In this document: one piece after another, positions 1 to 6,721 of the stretch
How the letters are laid out: every line of letters starts with the position of its first letter
Numbering within the stretch: the first letter of the stretch is position 1
Origin: Ruminococcus sp.
GTDB taxonomy: Bacteria; Bacillota; Clostridia; Oscillospirales; Ruminococcaceae
Direction: 5' to 3'
NCBI GenBank assembly: GCA_019417865.1
Contig: DYCW01000301.1
Span: forward strand, 1 to 6,762
DNA length: 6,762 nucleotides
Program-made: the position numbers and the translations under genes
Notes under the pieces: generated by a model
The model's database searches: none
What the model saw: the letters and a program-made list of their open reading frames with translations, nothing else
Told to the model about the DNA's origin: nothing

Positions 1-79
1 GCTGTAAACCGCCTGCTGGCATATGGAAGACAGATGAAAACCCGTATCAAACCAGTTTCAGAAAGGACGATGATACCAA
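1..79 (+). other. Leader upstream of citrate synthase; possible tail of an upstream gene
   Basis: This stretch is cut by the window edge. On the plus strand, frame 2 closes with TAA at 5-7. Frame 3 is open from the edge to a TGA at 84-86, which would overlap the citrate synthase start by 7 bases. Frame 1 is open to TAA at 193-195. An upstream plus-strand gene ending in frame 3 or frame 2 is therefore possible, but neither peptide is recognisable. I see no clear -35/-10 pair. The only signal I can support is an AAAGGA Shine-Dalgarno at 62-67, 12 bases before the ATG at 80, which is a rather long spacing. Confidence 0.3.
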
Positions 80-1492
80 ATGTTGACGAAAGAAACCATT
101 TTGAAGAGACCGGAGATCCAGCAGCTTTTGCGAAATTACAGAAAAAATATGGAAAAGACGGAGCAGCTGGCATTGCAGCACAGAGACAACTATAAGATTG
201 ACCCAGCTTTTTATGACCAGTATGATGTCAAATGCGGCTTACGGAATGCAGATGGAAAAGGTGTCCTTGCGGGCTTGACGGGGATTAGCACGGTACGTGC
301 CACCAAAATAGAAAATGGAGTGAGTGTACCGGCAGAAGGGGAATTATTCTATCGGGGGTATTCAATTTCCGATTTGGTAACGGGTTTTATTCAGCAGGGG
401 CGGTTTGGCTTTGAGGAAATTGTATATCTGCTGTTGACTGGAGACCTGCCGACACAAGAGGAGCTGACAGACTTTCATAAGTTGCTTGCAGATTATCAGT
501 TTTTACCGGATCATTTTAAAAGCAGTGTCATCATGCGACTGCCGAGTGACAATATTATGAATGGTATGGAGAAATGTGTACTAGCACTGCACTCTACAGA
601 TCCGAAACCGGATGATATTAGCATTCCGAATGTGATGCGGCAATGTCTGGAACTCATTGCACGTTTTCCCTCGCTGGCAGTGTACAATTACCAGATGACA
701 CAATACTTCCACAAGGGCAGCAGTATGGTGCTGCACAAACCGGACAAAACGAAAACAATCGCAGAAAACTTGCTGGCAATGATGCGGAACGATGGACAGT
801 ATACAAATCTGGAAGCACGGCTGTTGGATTTGGCATTGGTTCTTCATGCGGAACACGGCGGCGGTAACAATTCCACCTTTACGATGCATGTTGTGACCTC
901 TTCCGGTACAGACACCTATTCCGCTATTTCAGCCTCGCTGGGTTCCTTGAAAGGTCCAAAGCACGGTGGAGCAAACTTAAAGGTTATGGAGATGTTTCGT
1001 GACCTGAAGGCACATGTGACAAATTGGAATGACCGGGATGCCATCCGGAATTATCTGCTCAGCCTGTTGAATCGGGAAGGGTTTGACCGCAGCGGTTTGA
1101 TTTATGGATTGGGGCATGCGGTGTATACCGTTTCGGATCCAAGAGCCAGAATCTTAAAGAAGTTTGCAGAAATGCTCTCCGACGAGAAAAATATGCATGA
1201 TGAATTTCATTTGTATGAGACGGTGGAGGAAATTGCGACAGAGCTGCTGCTGGAGCGGCGGAAGACCACCAAGGGCGTTTGTGCAAATGTAGACTTTTAC
1301 AGTGGTTTTGTTTATCAGATGCTAGGCATTCCAATGGAACTGTATACGCCAATTTTTGCGATTGCCAGAGTGGCAGGCTGGTCGGCACATCGCATAGAAG
1401 AACTGACAAATTCCAATAAAATTATTCGTCCGGCTTATCAGCCGATTGGTATAGAAAGAAAGTATGTACCGTTGCAGGAGCGTGTACAGTAG
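80..1492 (+). CDS. gltA: Citrate synthase (si-type, citrate/2-methylcitrate synthase family)
   Basis: This enzyme condenses oxaloacetate and acetyl-CoA to citrate in the cytoplasm. It is the entry step of the TCA cycle or its oxidative branch toward glutamate. The 470-residue protein carries the family landmarks: LHAEHGGGNNSTF with the first catalytic His at about 259, GPKHGGAN at 292-299, GLGHAVYTVSDPRA at 343-356 with the second catalytic His at 346, and NVDFYSG at 403-409 with the catalytic Asp at 405. The substrate-binding Arg region FAIARVAGWSAHRIEE lies at 426-441. It is longer than typical 370-430 residue bacterial enzymes, with about 45 extra N-terminal residues ahead of the first recognisable strand. 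An in-frame TGA at 71-73 makes the ATG at 80 the most upstream possible start. A 2-methylcitrate synthase activity cannot be excluded from sequence alone. The gene converges on the GH13 gene and looks monocistronic at its 3' side. Confidence 0.95.
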   Translation: MLTKETILKRPEIQQLLRNYRKNMEKTEQLALQHRDNYKIDPAFYDQYDVKCGLRNADGKGVLAGLTGISTVRATKIENGVSVPAEGELFYRGYSISDLVTGFIQQGRFGFEEIVYLLLTGDLPTQEELTDFHKLLADYQFLPDHFKSSVIMRLPSDNIMNGMEKCVLALHSTDPKPDDISIPNVMRQCLELIARFPSLAVYNYQMTQYFHKGSSMVLHKPDKTKTIAENLLAMMRNDGQYTNLEARLLDLALVLHAEHGGGNNSTFTMHVVTSSGTDTYSAISASLGSLKGPKHGGANLKVMEMFRDLKAHVTNWNDRDAIRNYLLSLLNREGFDRSGLIYGLGHAVYTVSDPRARILKKFAEMLSDEKNMHDEFHLYETVEEIATELLLERRKTTKGVCANVDFYSGFVYQMLGIPMELYTPIFAIARVAGWSAHRIEELTNSNKIIRPAYQPIGIERKYVPLQERVQ

Positions 1493-1578
1493 GCATAATG
1501 AACTGCGGGCAAACTGCCACCCCTTGTAGCTGGTAACGTATAGAATAGATCACATTAAATATCATTTGGATAGCAAAC
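1493..1578. other. Short intergenic spacer after citrate synthase
   Basis: This is 86 bases between the citrate synthase stop and the shared terminator. I see no supported gene here. A 12-codon ORF starting with the ATG at 1498-1500 has no Shine-Dalgarno. Only a trivial 4-bp hairpin (GGCA/TGCC near 1508-1518) is visible. It probably forms the 3' untranslated region of the citrate synthase mRNA. Confidence 0.5.
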
Positions 1579-1616
1579 AAAAAATGCAATGGAAGGAAGT
1601 ACTCCATTGCATTTTT
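1579..1616. terminator. Bidirectional intrinsic terminator between convergent genes
   Basis: A perfect 14-bp inverted repeat has arms at 1580-1593 (AAAAATGCAATGGA) and 1603-1616 (TCCATTGCATTTTT) around a 9-base loop. The right arm ends in five T on the plus strand. The A run at 1579-1584 gives six U in minus-strand RNA. It lies 87 bases after the citrate synthase stop and 18 bases after the GH13 stop, so it can end both convergent transcripts. The stem is only moderately GC-rich in its core, but the symmetry and placement are typical. Confidence 0.9.
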
Positions 1617-1634
1617 CTATAGGATGCCTTATTG

Positions 1635-3557
1635 TTACATTTCCTTTGGTGCTTCCGCAGTGGTTTCTTCCGGCTTGTTGTCCACCGTCCGCACGGCAAA
1701 CATCGCTGCATAAGAGTATGGCGGCAACACCAACTTATCTTCTTCGCAGATACCGGCTGCGACATTGCTTAAAGCATATTCACGCAATGCAGCATCGTGC
1801 AAATCAAAGTGCATGGTCTTATCGCTCCGATTTAATAGGATGATGATACTTTCTCCTGTGCTGCGATGGAAACGGGAGAATGCCAAAAGCTCCTGCCCTG
1901 TCAGCAGGAATTCCATTTCTCCATCTACAAAAACAGAACTGCTCTTCCGCAAAATGCCGAGCTGTTTCGTATATTCCAGCAGGTCCGTGTCTTCGTTGCC
2001 CCATGGGAAACAGCGGCGGTTGAATGGGTCTTTCCAGCCCTGCAAGCCGACTTCGTCACCATAATAAATGCTCGGGACACCTGGCAGGAAGAATTGCAGT
2101 ACCATGGCAGCCTTGAGCAGCTGTTTGCCACGGTTGTATTCTGCCTCAGACAGCCAGTTTTCTGCCATCCAGTCTTTGGATTTCTCGTCGCAGTTCTGTC
2201 CGCCGAACCGGTTAATGGCCCGTTCAATATCATGTGTGGAAACAAAGTTCATCAGGACATCTACGGTCTGCTTTGGATAGTTTTCCAGAATGCCCATAAT
2301 CCAGTCCTTGAAAGCATTGGCATCCATGCCCTTGATATAGTGGAGGATGGCTTCCCGGAATGGATAGTTCATCACACTATCTAACTGGTCGCCAAGCAGA
2401 TACCGCCGCTTTACGCCGTAGCTTTCCTTGTTGGAAGCATCTTCCCAGACCTCACCAATGACAATCTTTTCTTTCCCGTGCTTCTTGACACACTTTCGCA
2501 GTTCGTCCAAAAAGCCGTCTGGCAGTTCGTCGGCGACATCCAGACGATAACCAGCAGCACCCAGTGAAATCCAGTAATTCAGTACGCCGCCATCTCCGCA
2601 GATATAGTGCAGGTAATCTGGATTTGTTTCATTGACATTTGGCAGGGTATCAATGCCCCACCATGCTTCGTATTGATGGTCGCCGAAGAAGGAATACCAG
2701 CTGTAGTAGGGGCTTTCTGTGGACTGCCATGCACCAACGGTGTCATAGCGTCCGAACTTGTTGAAGTAAATGCTGTCTGCACCAGTGTGCGAGAAAACGC
2801 CGTCCAGAATGACAGAAATGCCGTGCTTTGCCGCATCTTCACAGAGTGTTTGGAAGTCCTCATTTGTGCCCAGCAACGGGTCAACATTTCGATAGTTTGC
2901 GGTATTATACCGGTGATTTTCATGGGATTCAAAAATCGGGTTCAGGTAAATGCAGGTGACCCCGAGGTTTTCCAGGTAATCCAGCTTGCTGCGAATGCCT
3001 TCCAAGTCGCCGCCGAAATAGTCGTTATTCCAGACATGTCCATTTGCATCCGGCTTATAGTACGGCGTGCCATTCCAGTCGTCTCGTATCACACGATCGG
3101 TTGGCACATTTTCATGCGGCTTGCCGCTCTTGCAGAAACGATCTGGGAAGATCTGATACATGATACCGCCTTTGAGGAAGTCCGGTGTTTCGTAATGCTT
3201 GGAAAATACTGTCAACTGATATAGTTCGCCGTTGTCGATTGTCGCTTCATGGGCATTCCCACGCTTGATATAGTGGCGAGTCCCGTTGCAAGTGTAAGCA
3301 AAGTAATAATAATGCACCCCCGCATATTTCGGGCTATATACAACCTGATAGCATTTGCAGCCGTCTTGTTCACCGGCAGCATTCATGGGAAGAAAGCGTT
3401 CTTTGAACCCGGTGCGGAAGAGCACCATAACCGGTGGAAAGTCCGGTGTCACGCCCTCCGGCAGATAAATGGTAAATTCACAGTCAGAACGCCGCCGGAT
3501 GGCACCGAACGGCTTTTTGTACTGTAAATCCCAGCTGTCATAAATACATTGTTTCAA
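1635..3557 (-). CDS. GH13 alpha-glucan hydrolase (neopullulanase / maltogenic amylase type), cytoplasmic
   Basis: This 640-residue protein should hydrolyse alpha-1,4 (and possibly alpha-1,6) bonds in maltodextrins, pullulan-type or branched glucans. Residues 1 to about 120 look like an N-terminal beta-sandwich (CBM34-like or related). A TIM barrel follows, from MYQIFPDRF at 133-141. GH13 regions are visible: DGVFSHTG at 252-259 (region I), LPNVN at 305-309 (region V position, like MPKLN in neopullulanases), GYRLDVADE at 336-344 with nucleophile Asp340, IGEVWED at 367-373 with acid/base Glu369, and FVSTHDIER at 438-446 with Asp443. GDEVGLQGWKDPFNRR at 500-515 is also family-typical, and a C-terminal beta domain follows. 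All catalytic residues are present. No signal peptide is seen and many cysteines are scattered through it, so it is intracellular. The start is TTG at 3557-3555, with AAAGGAG eight bases upstream; the first internal Met (residue 44) would cut the N-terminal domain. Subfamily GH13_20 or GH13_39 is likely, and exact specificity is not decidable here. Confidence 0.93.
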   Translation of the reverse strand: MKQCIYDSWDLQYKKPFGAIRRRSDCEFTIYLPEGVTPDFPPVMVLFRTGFKERFLPMNAAGEQDGCKCYQVVYSPKYAGVHYYYFAYTCNGTRHYIKRGNAHEATIDNGELYQLTVFSKHYETPDFLKGGIMYQIFPDRFCKSGKPHENVPTDRVIRDDWNGTPYYKPDANGHVWNNDYFGGDLEGIRSKLDYLENLGVTCIYLNPIFESHENHRYNTANYRNVDPLLGTNEDFQTLCEDAAKHGISVILDGVFSHTGADSIYFNKFGRYDTVGAWQSTESPYYSWYSFFGDHQYEAWWGIDTLPNVNETNPDYLHYICGDGGVLNYWISLGAAGYRLDVADELPDGFLDELRKCVKKHGKEKIVIGEVWEDASNKESYGVKRRYLLGDQLDSVMNYPFREAILHYIKGMDANAFKDWIMGILENYPKQTVDVLMNFVSTHDIERAINRFGGQNCDEKSKDWMAENWLSEAEYNRGKQLLKAAMVLQFFLPGVPSIYYGDEVGLQGWKDPFNRRCFPWGNEDTDLLEYTKQLGILRKSSSVFVDGEMEFLLTGQELLAFSRFHRSTGESIIILLNRSDKTMHFDLHDAALREYALSNVAAGICEEDKLVLPPYSYAAMFAVRTVDNKPEETTAEAPKEM

Positions 3558-4207
3558 TTGGATGTCTCCTTTCCTTTTTGATTCAGCAAGATATTTTCTA
3601 TCATTTTTTTTGCATTTTCAAAATCACCGCCGCACATGCTGTAAAGATTACAGTATTTCATCGCATTTTCCCGATCACCGAGATTGGCGTAAGCCGCTGA
3701 AGCAGCACTTGCTGCCGCTGCCAGACGTTGATTTTGCTGCAATGCATGCAGGGCATAATCCAGTGCCTGTTCATATTCGCCGGTATGCAGATAGAGAACT
3801 GCTAAATTCGCATAGGCATATTCATTGCTGGGATCACAGGCAAGTGCCTTGGTATATGCCTCTTTGGCAAAATTCGTCTTTCCGGCTGTGAAATAGACAT
3901 GTCCTAAATTTGACCATGCACGGGAATAGGAAGGCTCCTGCTCCAAGACCGCCTGATAAGCGGCAATCTCATGATTCCACATCTGCTTGTAGTGATAGCA
4001 AAGCCCTTCCATCAGAAAAACGGCGGTATGCTCTTGATAATCGGTACATTTCTTTTCCAATGCAGAAAACAGCTGCAACGCATCGTCATATTGTTGATTG
4101 TCATAGTACTGTGTGGCTTTGAAAAATTTTCTTCGGATAGATTTGTTTTTCTGAAATCCCTCTCGCAGAAGATAGCCGTATTTGTCTTCGTAAAAAGCGG
4201 TATCCAT
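3554..4207 (-). CDS. TPR-repeat protein of unknown function
   Basis: This 217-residue protein consists mostly of tandem 34-residue tetratricopeptide repeats, about five: roughly 27-60, 61-94, 95-128, 129-162 and 163-196. The clearest are SRAWSNLGHVYFTAGKTNFA (95-114) and EYAYANLAVLYLHTGEYEQA (129-148), with the usual small residues at positions 8 and 20 and a Pro near the repeat ends (92, 126). There is no signal peptide, membrane segment or enzymatic domain, so it is probably a soluble protein-binding scaffold. The ATG at 4207-4205 follows GAAGGG at 4225-4220, a modest Shine-Dalgarno with 12-base spacing. Its TGA stop overlaps the TTG start of the GH13 gene in TTGA (3557-3554), which points to a shared mRNA and coupled translation. 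A function tied to alpha-glucan breakdown is a guess from context only. Confidence 0.85.
   Translation of the reverse strand: MDTAFYEDKYGYLLREGFQKNKSIRRKFFKATQYYDNQQYDDALQLFSALEKKCTDYQEHTAVFLMEGLCYHYKQMWNHEIAAYQAVLEQEPSYSRAWSNLGHVYFTAGKTNFAKEAYTKALACDPSNEYAYANLAVLYLHTGEYEQALDYALHALQQNQRLAAAASAASAAYANLGDRENAMKYCNLYSMCGGDFENAKKMIENILLNQKGKETSN
3566..3572 (-). promoter_or_regulatory. Strong Shine-Dalgarno that fixes the TTG start of the GH13 gene
   Basis: Read on the minus strand, this is AAAGGAG followed by an 8-base spacer and the TTG at 3557-3555. It lies inside the last codons of the TPR gene. Its near-perfect match and spacing make the TTG start convincing, with no ATG within the first 43 codons. 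Confidence 0.85.
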
Positions 4208-4243
4208 ACAACCTGTTTTCCCTTCTGTTGCAACATTTTTTGG
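4208..4243 (-). other. Very short gap between terminator and TPR gene
   Basis: Only 36 bases separate the terminator's tract from the TPR start codon, including the Shine-Dalgarno at 4225-4220. I see no -35/-10 pair in it, and there is hardly room for a promoter plus leader. The TPR-GH13 pair is therefore likely transcribed either by read-through from the phosphorylase gene or from a promoter inside the terminator or the phosphorylase 3' end. Confidence 0.4.
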
Positions 4244-4281
4244 AAAAAGCAGGAGAGAGTGACCTGCTCTCTCCTGCTTTT
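4244..4281 (-). terminator. Intrinsic terminator or attenuator after glycogen phosphorylase
   Basis: A perfect 15-bp inverted repeat has arms at 4245-4259 (AAAAGCAGGAGAGAG) and 4267-4281 (CTCTCTCCTGCTTTT) around a 7-base loop. In minus-strand RNA the stem begins 24 bases after the phosphorylase stop and ends in five U (A run 4244-4248). The stem is strong and GC-rich in the middle, so it should stop most transcripts from the phosphorylase gene. Because the next gene on the same strand starts only 36 bases later, it may act as a partial terminator that sets the ratio of phosphorylase to TPR-GH13 mRNA, or as an mRNA 3' stabiliser. Confidence 0.85.
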
Positions 4282-4292
4282 ACAGTGACCTG
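4258..4292. repeat. Nine-base direct repeat AGTGACCTG in and beside the terminator
   Basis: AGTGACCTG occurs at 4258-4266, where it spans the last stem bases and the loop of the hairpin, and again at 4284-4292, just outside the stem on the phosphorylase side. The copies are 26 bases apart start to start. The match ends exactly at nine bases on both sides. It may be a remnant of a short duplication that helped build the hairpin, or chance. Confidence 0.6.
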
Positions 4293-4305
4293 GAGGCGAA
4301 GAATT

Positions 4306-6711
4306 TTACTTTACGCCCCAGATTTCTCTTGCGTATTCGTTTACGGCACGGTCAGCAGAGAAAATGCCAGCCCCTGCAATGTTATTCAGGGACATCTTTG
4401 TCCACTTTTCGGTATCCTGATACAGTTCCGAACTCTTCTTCTGGATGGCTGCATAGGAATCGAAGTCAGCCAATACCATATATGGGTCAATATTTCTCAG
4501 AGAGTCTGCTACTTCATTGAACTTACAGCCGTTGATGCCCGCATACATCCGGTCGATACAGCTGTGAATGATTGGGTTCTGATCGTAGTACTGACCCGGA
4601 TGGTAGCCACGTGCCTTGAGTGCATTGACTTCCTCGGTCTTCATACCAAAGATCAGGATGTTTTCTTCGCCGACTGCATCGCCGATTTCAATGTTTGCAC
4701 CGTCCAGTGTACCCAATGTCACCGCACCGTTCAGCATCAGCTTCATGTTACCCGTACCGGAAGCCTCTGTACCAGCCAGAGAAATCTGCTCTGAAATGTC
4801 ACTTGCTGGCATCAGCAACTCAGACAGCGTTACCTTGTAGTCTTCCAGGAAGTAAACGGACAGCTTTTGGGAAATTCTCGGATTCTTCCGGATTTCTTCC
4901 GACAGTGCCCAGATCATTTTGATAATTTGCTTTGCCAGATAGTAGCCCGGTGCTGCCTTTGCCGCAAAGATATAAGTCTTCGGTGCAAAATCAGCATTCG
5001 GGTTGTCCAGCAGATACTGATACTGTGCCAGAATGTTCATGACATTCAAGTGCTGCCGCTTGTATTCGTGCAGCCGCTTTACCTGTACATCAAAGATGCT
5101 GTCGGTATTCAGGAGAATGCCGCTCTTGTTCTTTACATACTTGGCAAACCGCTCCTTGTTGTCCTTCTTGATTTTCCGCAGCTGTGCCAGAACAGTCTTA
5201 TCATTTTCAAAGACTGCCAGCTTCTTCAGCTCGCTGCCGTCCATCAGGAACTTATTGCCGATTTTTTCCCGCAGCAGAGCCGTCAGACCTGGATTGGACT
5301 GATACAGCCATCTTCTGTAGGCAATGCCGTTGGTGACATTCTTGAACTTGTTCGGGGTGTCCAGATATTCTTCATGGAAGACAGACTGCTTGATGATTTC
5401 TGAGTGCAGTTTAGAAACGCCGTTGACACTGTGAGAAGCCATTACGCAGAGGGTTGCCATGTGAATCTGGTTGTCCTTGATAATGGACATTCTAGTGGTC
5501 TTGGCACTGTCAAAGCCGTTGCGTTCCATCAGGCTTGTACAGTACCGGTTGTTGATTTCTACAATAATCTGGAAGATTCTCGGGATGACCTGCTTTACGA
5601 GATTGACATCCCACTTTTCCAGTGCTTCTGCCATAACAGTATGGTTGGTGTAAGCAAAGGTATTGGTGACAATGTGCCATGCGTGATCCCAGGTATAGCC
5701 ACAGTCATCCAGCAGAACCCGCATCAGTTCCGGAATGGACAGCGTTGGGTGCGTGTCGTTGATGTGAATGGCAACCTTTTCGTGCAGATTGTCCAATGTG
5801 CCGTATACGCTCATGTGATGGTTTACGATGTCACCAATTGCAGCTGCACACAGGAAGTACTGCTGACGCAACCGGAGGGACTTGCCTTCCAGATGGTTGT
5901 CATTCGGATACAGTACCTTGGAAATGGCATTTGCCATAGAGTTCTGACTCAATGCACTTGCATAGTTTCCCTCATTGAAGGATTGCATATCGAAGCTAGG
6001 TGCCTTTGCCTGCCACAGACGCAGCGTGGAAACGCCCTCGCTGCCGTATCCTGAAACATACAGGTCATACGGAACGGCAAGTACAGTATTATAGTTGTGG
6101 TGAGAGAGGTAGTGGTAGGAATCCTGCCAATATTCCTGGATGTCGCCTTCAAAGTGTACTTCAATGGCTTCATCTGGCTTTGGATCCAGCCAAACGGAAC
6201 CGCCCGGCAGCCAGTTGTCCGGATATTCGGTCTGCCAGCCGTCCTGCAATTCCTGCCGGAAAATACCGTATTCGTAGCAGATGGAGTGTCCCTTTGCTGG
6301 AATGCCCTGTGTTGCCATGGCATCCAGATAGCAGGCAGCCAGTCTGCCCAGACCGCCGTTGCCCAGACCGGCATCCGGTTCACATTCGTAGATTTGGTCA
6401 ATATTGATATGGAAGTCATTCAGAATGGAAGTGACATCCTCTACCAGTTCCAGATTGTACAACGTGGTTTTGAGGGAGCGTCCCATCAAAAATTCCATAG
6501 AAAGATAGTATACGCTCTTGCCGCCGACGGAATGGGTCTTGTTCATGAAGTGTTGCCGCATGTGCTTGAGCCGCTGCACCATCATAGCAGACAGGGTCTG
6601 ATAAATCTGCTTATCAGAAGCCTCATCCGGCGATACACTGCATTCCAGCTGCAATCTGTCGATGAACTGCTGTTTCAGTTCTTCTTTTTGCGTGAGTTGT
6701 TTTTTCTCCAT
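4306..6711 (-). CDS. glgP: Glycogen / alpha-glucan phosphorylase (GT35)
   Basis: This enzyme removes terminal glucose from alpha-1,4-glucans with phosphate, releasing glucose-1-phosphate in the cytoplasm, and uses pyridoxal phosphate. From the ATG at 6711 it is 801 residues, normal for bacterial GT35. Motifs in that numbering: LGNGGLGRLAACYLDAMA (116-133), GHSICYEYGIFRQ (141-153), HINDTHPTLSIPELMR (316-331), NVTNGIAYRRWL (458-469), the phosphate-site VKRLHEYKRQ (544-553), and the signature EASGTGNMKLMLN (649-661), whose Lys657 forms the Schiff base with pyridoxal phosphate. All look intact. The start at 6711 has GGAG six bases upstream; an in-frame ATG at 6735 adds eight residues but has only AGGA at 11-base spacing. 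Glycogen versus maltodextrin preference cannot be told from these motifs. Its promoter lies outside the window, and a strong hairpin follows the stop. Confidence 0.96.
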   Translation of the reverse strand: MEKKQLTQKEELKQQFIDRLQLECSVSPDEASDKQIYQTLSAMMVQRLKHMRQHFMNKTHSVGGKSVYYLSMEFLMGRSLKTTLYNLELVEDVTSILNDFHINIDQIYECEPDAGLGNGGLGRLAACYLDAMATQGIPAKGHSICYEYGIFRQELQDGWQTEYPDNWLPGGSVWLDPKPDEAIEVHFEGDIQEYWQDSYHYLSHHNYNTVLAVPYDLYVSGYGSEGVSTLRLWQAKAPSFDMQSFNEGNYASALSQNSMANAISKVLYPNDNHLEGKSLRLRQQYFLCAAAIGDIVNHHMSVYGTLDNLHEKVAIHINDTHPTLSIPELMRVLLDDCGYTWDHAWHIVTNTFAYTNHTVMAEALEKWDVNLVKQVIPRIFQIIVEINNRYCTSLMERNGFDSAKTTRMSIIKDNQIHMATLCVMASHSVNGVSKLHSEIIKQSVFHEEYLDTPNKFKNVTNGIAYRRWLYQSNPGLTALLREKIGNKFLMDGSELKKLAVFENDKTVLAQLRKIKKDNKERFAKYVKNKSGILLNTDSIFDVQVKRLHEYKRQHLNVMNILAQYQYLLDNPNADFAPKTYIFAAKAAPGYYLAKQIIKMIWALSEEIRKNPRISQKLSVYFLEDYKVTLSELLMPASDISEQISLAGTEASGTGNMKLMLNGAVTLGTLDGANIEIGDAVGEENILIFGMKTEEVNALKARGYHPGQYYDQNPIIHSCIDRMYAGINGCKFNEVADSLRNIDPYMVLADFDSYAAIQKKSSELYQDTEKWTKMSLNNIAGAGIFSADRAVNEYAREIWGVK

Positions 6712-6715
6712 AATT

Positions 6716-6721
6716 CTCTCC
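6716..6721 (-). promoter_or_regulatory. Shine-Dalgarno favouring the internal ATG of glgP
   Basis: On the minus strand the sequence GGAGAG ends four bases before the ATG at 6711-6709 (core GGAG with a 6-base spacer). The alternative ATG at 6735-6733 is preceded by AGGA with an 11-base spacer, which is weaker. This decides the start in favour of 6711, with moderate certainty. Confidence 0.6.

Noticed and set aside
1498..1536. A 12-codon ORF just after citrate synthase
   Set aside because: It has no Shine-Dalgarno and no recognisable peptide. It is expected by chance in an 86-base spacer.
1524..1546. Promoter-like TTGTAG ... TAGAAT in the convergent intergenic region
   Set aside because: The spacer is only 11 bases, far from the usual 17, and no plus-strand gene follows.
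1579..1616. The 14-bp inverted repeat as a mobile-element end or operator
   Set aside because: Its place between two convergent stop codons and its flanking A and T tracts are fully explained by a bidirectional terminator.
1866..3527. Plus-strand open frames of 92-205 codons opposite the GH13 gene
   Set aside because: They have the same codon-register antisense explanation as for glgP; all GH13 motifs on the minus strand are intact, so that strand is the coding one.
4228..6054. Three long consecutive plus-strand open frames (4228-4794, 4867-5403, 5404-6054) opposite the phosphorylase gene
   Set aside because: They lie in exact codon register opposite glgP, where stops arise only from TTA, CTA and TCA codons that this gene rarely uses. 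The peptides resemble no known family and I saw no plausible ribosome sites. They are codon-bias shadows.
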